Assembly: GCF_947166265.1 (NCBI RefSeq)
Contig: NZ_CAMVDO010000017.1
Location: 1 to 64,000 of the forward strand
DNA length: 64,000 nt
DNA from: an uncultured Fibrobacter sp.
Lineage (GTDB): Bacteria; Fibrobacterota; Fibrobacteria; Fibrobacterales; Fibrobacteraceae
Direction: 5' to 3'
Part shown: piece by piece, positions 10,130 to 17,664 of the stretch
Layout: each line of letters begins with the position of its first letter
How positions within the stretch are numbered: the first letter of the stretch is position 1
Position numbers and translations under genes: made by a program
Notes under the pieces: model-generated
Database searches by the model: none
What the model was told of the DNA's origin: nothing
What the model saw: only the letters and a program-made list of their open reading frames with translations

Positions 10130-13091
10130 ATGCCTTGATTTTGAGCGTTTTTTGCAGGTTACCGCTCTTGACAACCGCAATATAGGTTCCCTGCAGCAGG
10201 CGACCATTTTTGCCGAATTCCACCAGGGAATTACCGCTACCCTGCCGTTTGGCCACCATGTTGCCGTTCGCCGTATACAGGCGGACCTCGAAATCGCCGT
10301 CGGTATTCACCATCAGGGCCACCGAGGCGCGGGCCATCGACACTTGACGAACCGAGAGCGCGCTTGCCATGCGAGCCACCGTCGGAATGGCCGTCGGGTC
10401 ACTATCGAAGTTGTACCAGTCCACATTCATCAAGAAGTCGGTTGTACCGGAATAAGTGAACTTGAGAGTCTGTTCGCCCTTGTCGAGCGCGATCTGAGTC
10501 GAAGTTTCGTACCAGTCGTTCCAGCCCTTGGTCCTTGCGGGGTCCACCGTAAGCATTGCCAGAACCTTGCCCGTAGAATCGCTTACCGTAATGGTCGACT
10601 TTTCTTCGGCAGCGCTTGCCACGCGGGCAGTAAGCGTATAGGCGCCAGCAGTCGGAACCTTCACCAGGTATTCGCTGTAGTCGCCATCGTTAATCCAGCC
10701 GAGATTCGGCACGCCTTCTTCGTCGGGTTCAATCTGCACGCCATCCATGGCGGTGTAGCTTTCGGCTTCGAGCTTGCCCGGGAGCGTGACCGGCTCGAAC
10801 GGCTGATTCGTGAGTTTGAGGTTGCCGTCGAATTCGTAAACCTTGCCCGGCACCGTCGTCGTGGTGAACTTGTTAGAACCATTCACAATGTTCAGCGTCT
10901 GGCCCACATCGGACTTGACCGCCACATAAGTGAGCTTGCCACCCTTCCAGGCCATGGAATCGATTTCGAAACCGCCGCGGGCGCGAATGCCCTTGATGCT
11001 ACCGTCTTTCCACTGCGAAGGCAATGCCGGCAACAAGTTGATTCGGCCGTTATGGCTCTGCATGAGCATTTCGTTCACGCCCGAGACCGCACCGAAGTTA
11101 CCGTCAATCTGGAACGGCGGATGGGAATCGAACAAATTATTGTAAGTCTTGTTCGGCGTCAGCAGCATGCGAATCATGGTGTAAGCGTGATCGCCGTCGT
11201 GCATGCGGGCCCAAAAATTAATCTTCCAAGCCAAGGACCAGCCGGTCGCATCGTCGCCGCGCTGCTTGAGCGTAACGCCTGCGCCCTTGATCAAGTCGGG
11301 AGTTTCTTCCGGCGTAATCTGCGCACTCGGGAAAAGACCGTACAGGTGCGAAATATGGCGGTTCTTGTTGTTCGGGTCATCCCAATCCTGCAGCCATTCC
11401 GTAATTTGGCCGTACTTACCCGTCTTTGTAGGCGGCAGGCGCTTTACCACCGCTTCCATCTTGGCGCGGGCCTCTTCGTCGACGCCCAGAATCTTGGACG
11501 CCTCAATGGTGTAATTCAGCACGTCGCGAATAATCTGGTTGTCCATGGTCGGGCCAAAGCAAACATTGTAGCCGCCGTGGTCATTTTCCGGAGAATCACT
11601 CGGAGCAGTCACCAAGTATTTGTTGCCTGTTTCGGGCTCTTCAACCAGGCTATTCACGAAGAAGAGCGCCGCCCCCTTCATGGTCGAATAAACGTCTTGC
11701 AAGTAAGCCTTGTCAGTCGGGTTGAACAAGAAATGTTCCCACAAGTGCGTGCTGAGCCAGCCGGCACCCGTCGGCCACAAGCCCCACGCGCCATCGATAG
11801 GTGCGGTACGGTTCCAGAGGTCGGTATTGTGGTGTTCCACCCAGCCTTCGTCTACGCCCCAGTGCACCTTGGCAGTCTTTTCGCCCTGCGGCACCATGCT
11901 CTTGATTTTGTCGATGAGCGGCCACACGCATTCGCCGAGGTTCGCCGTCTCTACCGGCCAGTAGTTCATTTCGAGGTTAATGTTCGTGGTGTACTTGCTG
12001 CCCCAAACCGGGTTCGTATCCTTGTTCCAAATGCCCTGCAAGTTGGCGGGCTGGCCACCCTTGCGCGAGCTCGAAATCAGCAAGTAACGGCCGAACTGGT
12101 AATGCAGTTCCACCAAGGAGGGGTCATTCGTGGAATTGAAATTCTTGACGCGAGTGCTGGTAATGTCGCCTGCGCTCTTGTCGGGTTCGCCCAAGTTCAA
12201 AGAGACGCGATTGAAAATCGTCTGGTAATCCTTGAGGTGCGCGGCAAGCAAGTCATCGTAAGACTTTTTTGCGACCTTCGACATAATCTCTGTTGCGATT
12301 GCACCCGGGTTGCCCGAGACATCGTTATAAGACTTGAAGTTCGTAGCCGTGGTGAGCACGAGCATTGCAGAATTTGCGCCCTGCACGTTGATTTTGCCGT
12401 TCGCGACCGAAACCGTGCCGCCGTCGGCCACCACGTTCAGGCGATTTTGGAACTTGATGGAATTCACCGTCACGTCGTAAACGAGCGTGTTGCCGCTGCT
12501 CGACATGCTGTTGCTACGGTGCGGAGTCGTCATGGTGGCGCCAAAGCTCACCGAGCCGCCTTTGTCGGCCGTGAGGTGCACCACGATCACGTGGTCCGGG
12601 TAGCTTGCAAAATATTCGCGCGTGTAGTTGACGCCGCCGGCCGTGTACGTCGTTTTTGCGATAGCCGTTTTGAGGTCGAGTTCGCGGCGGTAGTTTGTCG
12701 CGCCCGAATGCGACGTGGTAATCACCAGGTCACCCACCGGCTGGAAACTTGCCGGGCCTGGGCCAATCATATAGTTAGACACGATAGATTCCGCCGTGCG
12801 GTAGTCGCCGCGGAACATGGCATCGCGCGCGTCTTTCAAGTGGCTTGCCGCCCCCTGCTTGTTGTTGTCGCCCGGGCCGCCCGACCACACGGTACTTTCG
12901 TTCAGGCCGATAATGTCTTTTGTAACGCCACCGTAGACAATGCCGCCCATGTAGCCGTTGCCAATGGGCAAAGCATTCGTAAATTCGGTACCCGCATCGC
13001 TATTGTACCACAATTTGAGGGGATTTTCGGCAGCAACAGCAAACACGGCTGCACACGCCAAAGTACCAAACACTATGCCCAGCGTTCTCAT
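10125..13091 (-). CDS. Secreted GH95 alpha-L-fucosidase/galactosidase with galactose-binding module
   Basis: GH95 inverting enzyme acting on terminal alpha-linked L-fucose or L-galactose, as found on xyloglucan and complex cereal xylan. A signal peptide covers residues 1-21. The N-terminal GH95 domain shows PIGNGYMGGIVYGG and LNESTVWSGGPGD. The helical barrel carries NLQGIWN and TTNINLEMNYWPVE (likely the Asn pair). It also carries APSDSPEN (likely the general acid Glu) and FQIDGNFG (the conserved Asp). A CBM6/CBM35-like module (GKLEAESYTAMDG ... FLMNVDWYNF) covers about 765-895, followed by a tail richer in Ala/Val than its neighbours. Substrate choice between fucose and galactose is not resolvable here. 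Confidence 0.9.
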   Translation of the reverse strand: MRTLGIVFGTLACAAVFAVAAENPLKLWYNSDAGTEFTNALPIGNGYMGGIVYGGVTKDIIGLNESTVWSGGPGDNNKQGAASHLKDARDAMFRGDYRTAESIVSNYMIGPGPASFQPVGDLVITTSHSGATNYRRELDLKTAIAKTTYTAGGVNYTREYFASYPDHVIVVHLTADKGGSVSFGATMTTPHRSNSMSSSGNTLVYDVTVNSIKFQNRLNVVADGGTVSVANGKINVQGANSAMLVLTTATNFKSYNDVSGNPGAIATEIMSKVAKKSYDDLLAAHLKDYQTIFNRVSLNLGEPDKSAGDITSTRVKNFNSTNDPSLVELHYQFGRYLLISSSRKGGQPANLQGIWNKDTNPVWGSKYTTNINLEMNYWPVETANLGECVWPLIDKIKSMVPQGEKTAKVHWGVDEGWVEHHNTDLWNRTAPIDGAWGLWPTGAGWLSTHLWEHFLFNPTDKAYLQDVYSTMKGAALFFVNSLVEEPETGNKYLVTAPSDSPENDHGGYNVCFGPTMDNQIIRDVLNYTIEASKILGVDEEARAKMEAVVKRLPPTKTGKYGQITEWLQDWDDPNNKNRHISHLYGLFPSAQITPEETPDLIKGAGVTLKQRGDDATGWSLAWKINFWARMHDGDHAYTMIRMLLTPNKTYNNLFDSHPPFQIDGNFGAVSGVNEMLMQSHNGRINLLPALPSQWKDGSIKGIRARGGFEIDSMAWKGGKLTYVAVKSDVGQTLNIVNGSNKFTTTTVPGKVYEFDGNLKLTNQPFEPVTLPGKLEAESYTAMDGVQIEPDEEGVPNLGWINDGDYSEYLVKVPTAGAYTLTARVASAAEEKSTITVSDSTGKVLAMLTVDPARTKGWNDWYETSTQIALDKGEQTLKFTYSGTTDFLMNVDWYNFDSDPTAIPTVARMASALSVRQVSMARASVALMVNTDGDFEVRLYTANGNMVAKRQGSGNSLVEFGKNGRLLQGTYIAVVKSGNLQKTLKIKAY

Positions 13092-13169
13092 AAGAACTCC
13101 TAAAAATTTCCAACCACAATAAAATTAGCCCCAAAAACAGGCTAAAAACCGCCCCAAAATACACTTTTT

Positions 13170-13186
13170 GTTGATTTTTTATCAAT
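13170..13186. promoter_or_regulatory. Xylan-gene palindrome, GH95 copy
   Basis: The sequence gttgattttttatcaat. Its centre (13178) is 54 bp from the near edge of the -10-like hexamer GCTAAT (13129-13124). It overlaps the stop codon of the unrelated metallophosphoesterase gene, yet keeps its spacing to the GH95 promoter. Confidence 0.6.
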
Positions 13187-14120
13187 GGGAGTGAGTTAGC
13201 TCCTCAAACATGGGGCGGTATGCATCGAGCATCACCTTGACCCCGCGGATGCACGTACGGGCCGCAAGGCCTATGCTTGTGTCTAATTCTATCAGAAAAT
13301 CTTCTCTACGAAGATCATTTTCGGCATACGGGTTCTCGTCGGGATACCCGACGGGATTGCAAAGCAACAGATGGCATTTGCCCTGCAAATCCACGAACGT
13401 CTTCTTGATGGCCGTATGAGTATGTCCAGCTTGGTAAATGCTTCCGTCATCCAAGTTTTCAAGATACGGGGCTCCATGAAAATAGAAGAAGTTCGAACAC
13501 GGGTCATGTATGTAGCGTTCCGCCATCCCGAATTCCAGTGGCAAGAAATGAGACATCATGATCTTGGGCTTCTTTAAAGAAAGATCACGCAGCACGACAT
13601 CGTAGTGCTCCCACAGACGCCCCGGATTATTACGCATGTAGTTCCAATGACGACCGTCGAACCAGCGTGTTGACCATAGCATCTGATTCAAGATTTCCGA
13701 TGCTCCCGGTGTGTGCATGTACTTGAAATCGCACATACCCATGCATCCGGCAATGCCATCCTGCATGCAGTTTTCTAACAGGCGAATGTTCGGAATTTTT
13801 GCGGACTCTTTCAAGAAAAAATCCATCTTGCCTTCGGAGGTCGGGAAGTCTTTTTCAGCACCGAAAACTCCAGCCTTTTCGGTAATGATGTCATGGTTGC
13901 CAAAACACACATAGACAGCGCTGTACTTGGTTGCAATGAATTTTAGAAACTCCACGTAGGTAAAGTAGTTGTTCGCGATATCGCCCGCAATGCAGCACAC
14001 ATCCGCCGGTAAAAAATACCGTTCGAAGAATTCCTCGAAATACCGATGCAACAACGATACCGTCCGACTGCGCAGCGAGTAAAAATCTACGTGTAAGTCG
14101 CTGATGAAAAAAAAAGTCAT
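13182..14120 (-). CDS. Calcineurin-like metallophosphoesterase with an ORF6N-derived C-terminal tail
   Basis: Cytoplasmic phosphoesterase; the natural substrate is unknown. Metal-binding motifs are in order: ISDLHVDF near the start, GDIANN, GNHDI, SHFLPL and AGHTH. The ATG at 14120 is preferred to the TTG two codons upstream because GGAG lies about 8 nt before it; it follows the upstream stop codon by 2 nt, so translation is probably coupled. The last 22 residues (IRGVKVMLDA then YRPMFEEL) are not phosphoesterase sequence. They match two separated parts of the ORF6N protein encoded at 14471-15541, joined at a 7-bp shared sequence, so the natural 3' end has been replaced. It sits at the edge of the defence-like island. 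Confidence 0.8.
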   Translation of the reverse strand: MTFFFISDLHVDFYSLRSRTVSLLHRYFEEFFERYFLPADVCCIAGDIANNYFTYVEFLKFIATKYSAVYVCFGNHDIITEKAGVFGAEKDFPTSEGKMDFFLKESAKIPNIRLLENCMQDGIAGCMGMCDFKYMHTPGASEILNQMLWSTRWFDGRHWNYMRNNPGRLWEHYDVVLRDLSLKKPKIMMSHFLPLEFGMAERYIHDPCSNFFYFHGAPYLENLDDGSIYQAGHTHTAIKKTFVDLQGKCHLLLCNPVGYPDENPYAENDLRREDFLIELDTSIGLAARTCIRGVKVMLDAYRPMFEELTHSH

Positions 14121-14122
14121 GT

Positions 14123-14458
14123 TCAACTCTCCTCATCCTCTTCGGCAGTGCTACATTCTTCGTCGTACATTTCTTTATGTGGGGCATATTCGTTCGGAAC
14201 AACATACAACAGGTATTGTAAGAAATTTCTGTAATCCTCTTTCGCGAACACGCTGCCCATGCCAGAAACGCCTCCAAGTACGACATCTGAGTAGCGGTCC
14301 AGAACATGGATGTTCCGTTCATGGCGAAACATTAACCTGTACAACATTGCGGCGGCTTGATCCTGATGCTGACTCATAAGTTCATTAAGCCCAGCTATTG
14401 ATTCCAAGAGTTCCTTAGGCAATTCAAGTTCTTTCTCGTTCTCTGCTTTTTTCTTCAC
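14123..14458 (-). CDS. Hypothetical acidic 111-residue protein
   Basis: Not recognised. The frame starts at GTG (14458) with AAAGGAG about 8 nt upstream. It ends 2 nt before the metallophosphoesterase start and begins 12 nt after the ORF6N gene stop, so the three probably form one transcript. The protein is mainly helical in appearance, without signal peptide or membrane segment. Its C-terminus is strongly acidic (about the last 15 residues are rich in Glu and Asp). A role as a partner of the phosphoesterase is only a guess from coupling. Confidence 0.6.
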   Translation of the reverse strand: MKKKAENEKELELPKELLESIAGLNELMSQHQDQAAAMLYRLMFRHERNIHVLDRYSDVVLGGVSGMGSVFAKEDYRNFLQYLLYVVPNEYAPHKEMYDEECSTAEEDEES

Positions 14459-14470
14459 AGTAATTCTCCT

Positions 14471-15541
14471 TTATTTGATTGTTTCTCGCTTTAGTCGGGA
14501 CAACAATTCCTCAAACATGTTCCGGTATGCATCAACGTCGTCCAGTTGCACGATGGTCGTAATCTTGTTGCCGGCATCTTTGGAAGACGCCCCGCAATGG
14601 TACAACTTTTCGCTCTCGGTCTTGAAATCCACGAGAATGTAGCGGTCGTGGAACTTGTGCATGGCGGGTTTCTTGTCAATCGATACGTCCGGTCGGGCGG
14701 CCCGATAATCGGCAAGCATGTCATCTGTCATGCGGCTTCCACCGAGCAAGTCGCTGAAAATCAGGACGGAAACGCCTTTGCGCACATTCCGCAGCAAATT
14801 CAGCGTCTTGACATCTACATAGTTATCTACAATCAGCACCGATTTCTTCGCCATGCCGTAAATCTGCGCGTAAGCGACGTCCGCCTCCAGCTTGTGCCCG
14901 TTCAGAATTAGGAAGTGCCTGAAAGACGAAGGATCAACGAAGTTTTCCATGACCATCCGGAGGTCCACATTGATTTTCCCCAGATCGCTCCTGATATCGC
15001 GAACTTCGCCAGAAAGTTCCTTTACTTCGGCGGAAACGGCCGCGATTTCATGTGTATTTTGAGCAGTCTGCGCAGCAATCTGGGCGATTCCCGCAGTTCC
15101 GAGCAGTTGATGGTTTTCAGCAACGATATAGTCCTTCATCTGCTTGAAAAGGCGAATCAAAGCCTTGCTTTGAGCAGTCGCCCGTTCGCCCTTGAGCACC
15201 GTCATGAGCATGTAGATACCCTGTTCGGTAAAGGCGTAGGGGGCATATTTTATGTTAGTCCCCCGTCGATTGTTGTTCAAGGACGAAATTTTCGACCTTG
15301 AACATGTTTCCGCCTCCTTTAAAGTTAATTGGAAACGAAAATCTTCATCAAATTTTTCGATATTATTTTTCACCTGTTCGTTAAATCTCTTTGTCGTATA
15401 CCCGTAAATCTCGGCCAGGTCGGCATCAAGCATCACCTTGACCCCGCGGACAGTATATATCCGCGATTTGAGCAGAGATTCATCGATAAGCGGGAACTCC
15501 GATTTGACTGGCGCAACCGCCATATCATTCTTTTTAGCCAT
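14471..15541 (-). CDS. ORF6N-domain DNA-binding protein with PLD-like C-terminal domain
   Basis: A putative DNA-binding protein of the phage/accessory ORF6N (KilA-N/Bro-like) group. A GGAGG site lies about 4 nt before the ATG. The ORF6N domain covers about residues 20-115 (YTVRGVKVMLDADLAEIYGY ... YAPYAFTEQGIYML). A helical, probably coiled-coil stretch covers about 150-195. The C-terminal part (about 220-345) resembles a phospholipase D-like/nuclease fold, with SVLIVDNYVDVKTLNLL and KFHDRYILVD. It heads the probable operon with the 111-residue protein and the phosphoesterase. Fragments of the same kind of protein occur at 13196-13256, 20153-20357 and 26394-26862, so this is the only intact copy in the window. 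The function is unknown. Confidence 0.75.
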   Translation of the reverse strand: MAKKNDMAVAPVKSEFPLIDESLLKSRIYTVRGVKVMLDADLAEIYGYTTKRFNEQVKNNIEKFDEDFRFQLTLKEAETCSRSKISSLNNNRRGTNIKYAPYAFTEQGIYMLMTVLKGERATAQSKALIRLFKQMKDYIVAENHQLLGTAGIAQIAAQTAQNTHEIAAVSAEVKELSGEVRDIRSDLGKINVDLRMVMENFVDPSSFRHFLILNGHKLEADVAYAQIYGMAKKSVLIVDNYVDVKTLNLLRNVRKGVSVLIFSDLLGGSRMTDDMLADYRAARPDVSIDKKPAMHKFHDRYILVDFKTESEKLYHCGASSKDAGNKITTIVQLDDVDAYRNMFEELLSRLKRETIK

Positions 15542-15604
15542 ATAGCCTCCGAGTAGCCGCGAACGCGGCTTGTTTATGTTAGAGGCGTCCCCTTATTCCT
15601 GCAC

Positions 15605-15627
15605 CGAGGTCAAAAATTTTGACCTCG
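15605..15627. repeat. Perfect 23-bp palindrome between the McrC-like and ORF6N genes
   Basis: Arms of 11 bp (cgaggtcaaaa / ttttgacctcg) around a single A. It lies downstream of the McrC-like gene and upstream of the ORF6N gene, so it could be an operator or part of a terminator. A related 29-bp inverted repeat with one mismatch lies inside the ORF6N gene at 15275-15303. Confidence 0.6.
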
Positions 15628-15719
15628 ATAAAATCGGAATAAAAAAACGCGATTCTCCATTTGACAGAGAACCACGTGCAGCTTTAATGTACCTAATATC
15701 TAAAAAGTTGGCAAGGGGC

Positions 15720-17648
15720 CTAAGAAAATTTTACAAGTGCGTCAACCACGCCTAATTCAGTGACTTTGTTTTTCTGCAGGCTTTCATCGTCCCATTTCTG
15801 GGAATTACCGTTATCCCAAATTTCATGGGGCCACACTTGGAATATTTCGCACTTTTCGTCTTGAACAATTTGACGAATTTTTTCGTAATCTTTATCCAAG
15901 GCGCCTTTCAGCGAAACGTTCACGGCACTTTGTTCCAGCGCGAGTATCAGGCAATGCGGCGTTCCTGCGGGTTGGAACACGCGGCCCACTAGCGCATGGA
16001 AATGGCGGTCAACAAAATTCTGGAGCCGTTCTGCATAATCGGGTTTTTGCCAGTCCGGCAAATATACGGCCCAGAAGTAGTAATTGTCGCCCAGCAGCTC
16101 CAAAAAATCATCGCGGAATCTCTTTCGGGTCTTCTTCTTGAAATCGTCGCGCAGGGACGAATGCTTGGAGGTGTATGTCTTTAGCACGTACAAGAAGTTT
16201 ATGTTGTACACCTTCAGCAGGAGCGTGTCGCGGTCAAAGAGGCGATTGCGGAAATGACGGTTGCGCTTACCCCACATGTCATCGCCGGGCTTGATCGGGT
16301 CTTTCGATTCGCCTTTCTTCGAAAAATACGGATCGTCGTACTGGCCATCGCTTTCGTATTCCGGGACAAATCCGCGGATAAAGAAGTTCGGCGTGACGCT
16401 GTAGCCTTCCGTCACCGAGTCCCTATAACGTACCCCTTGATGAACGCCCGAACTATAGCATTCGTCATTGCCATCGACAAAATCGGGAGAGAAAAAGTCC
16501 TGGACAATGTTCTTGGCGTAGGTGTACTGCTTTGCAACCGACTGGCCGAGCACCTCGTTTTCTTCTTTATAATACTTGCTATCGCCAATGTGCCAAATAC
16601 TTTCGCTCCCGTCGGCGAATATCAGCGACTTTTCCTTGTACAGGTGGTCGATTATCTTGCCGTCTTCGTTTTTCTTCAACTTCGCGACTTCTTTGTCCTG
16701 GTCGCTGATGAGGCTGTCTATCATCGCCTCGAAAACATTGTTGAACGAATTTGCAATCAGGTATTCCTTCGCCTTTACGTTCTTGTTGGTGTACCTGGCA
16801 CCCCAACGGAAAAACGCCTCCATTATGTTGTAGAGTTTCAGCAGGCGGTCTTCGAAATACTTGTACTTGATACGGCGAAGTTCGCGCAGCCCGCGTTCGC
16901 ATTCCAGAAGGCGTGCGAACTCCCGCCCTTTGAGCGGAACGTAGAACTCGCTCTGCGGCATTTCGAACCCGAACTCGTCCTGGATAAACTTCATCGCGGA
17001 GAAATACAGAACAAGCAGACGGTCGTCCAAATCAAAAACCTTCTTCTTGTTCACCAGTTCCATGTAGATTGGCGAATCGCCTTGAATAAAAGGCGTCTTT
17101 TTCGCGATGGTCCGCTGCCAGTTAATCCGGTTGTTTCCGCTATGCTTGTTCTTGGCGACAAAGACGAACAGGTTCTGGTTTTTCTTGTAGAACAGTTCCA
17201 TGCTGCTCATGATATCGAGCAGCGTCGCATAGCGGGCATCTCCCCTGAATTTGGAATGTTCCATGTGGTCCGGGGAACGGACGCCGGTCATATCGCTGTC
17301 GGTGCGGTATTTGTCGATAGCGGAATAGAGCCAAGTCGAAAGTGACGAGAGAAACCTGCGCTGAACGTTCTTTATGGGCGACTCGCCCTTTCCGAAAATA
17401 TCCTCGCCGTTCGCAGCGATCGGCACACCGAAAGCCTTTGTATTGTTGCTGTCGAGAAAGACCTTGGGCAGCACGAATACAGGATTCCCGTTGAAAAAGC
17501 AATAACCGACGCCATTTATTTTGGCACCCGTGTCGGCCACTTTGGTATTAAAACCGCTCTCGCTCTGGAAATCGCTATTGCCCCTATAACCGATAACCTC
17601 CTTGAGGTAATCGGTACTGTAGGCAAATTCTTCGAACAGGAAAATCAT
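15720..17648 (-). CDS. McrC/LlaJI-like restriction endonuclease subunit
   Basis: The nuclease partner of the McrB-like GTPase encoded immediately upstream. Together they would cut foreign DNA in a GTP-dependent way. The ATG at 17648 (MIFLFEEFAY) gives the usual McrC-like start; a TTG two codons earlier is possible. The gap to the GTPase gene is about 16 bp and no strong ribosome site is visible, suggesting coupling. A PD-(D/E)XK-like nuclease motif is visible as IWHIGDSKYYK in the middle of the 642-residue protein, with an LlaJI-type context. No methyltransferase gene is nearby, which fits a modification-dependent (type IV) system better than an LlaJI restriction-modification system. Confidence 0.75.
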   Translation of the reverse strand: MIFLFEEFAYSTDYLKEVIGYRGNSDFQSESGFNTKVADTGAKINGVGYCFFNGNPVFVLPKVFLDSNNTKAFGVPIAANGEDIFGKGESPIKNVQRRFLSSLSTWLYSAIDKYRTDSDMTGVRSPDHMEHSKFRGDARYATLLDIMSSMELFYKKNQNLFVFVAKNKHSGNNRINWQRTIAKKTPFIQGDSPIYMELVNKKKVFDLDDRLLVLYFSAMKFIQDEFGFEMPQSEFYVPLKGREFARLLECERGLRELRRIKYKYFEDRLLKLYNIMEAFFRWGARYTNKNVKAKEYLIANSFNNVFEAMIDSLISDQDKEVAKLKKNEDGKIIDHLYKEKSLIFADGSESIWHIGDSKYYKEENEVLGQSVAKQYTYAKNIVQDFFSPDFVDGNDECYSSGVHQGVRYRDSVTEGYSVTPNFFIRGFVPEYESDGQYDDPYFSKKGESKDPIKPGDDMWGKRNRHFRNRLFDRDTLLLKVYNINFLYVLKTYTSKHSSLRDDFKKKTRKRFRDDFLELLGDNYYFWAVYLPDWQKPDYAERLQNFVDRHFHALVGRVFQPAGTPHCLILALEQSAVNVSLKGALDKDYEKIRQIVQDEKCEIFQVWPHEIWDNGNSQKWDDESLQKNKVTELGVVDALVKFS

Positions 17649-17664
17649 GAACAACCAAAAAGTT

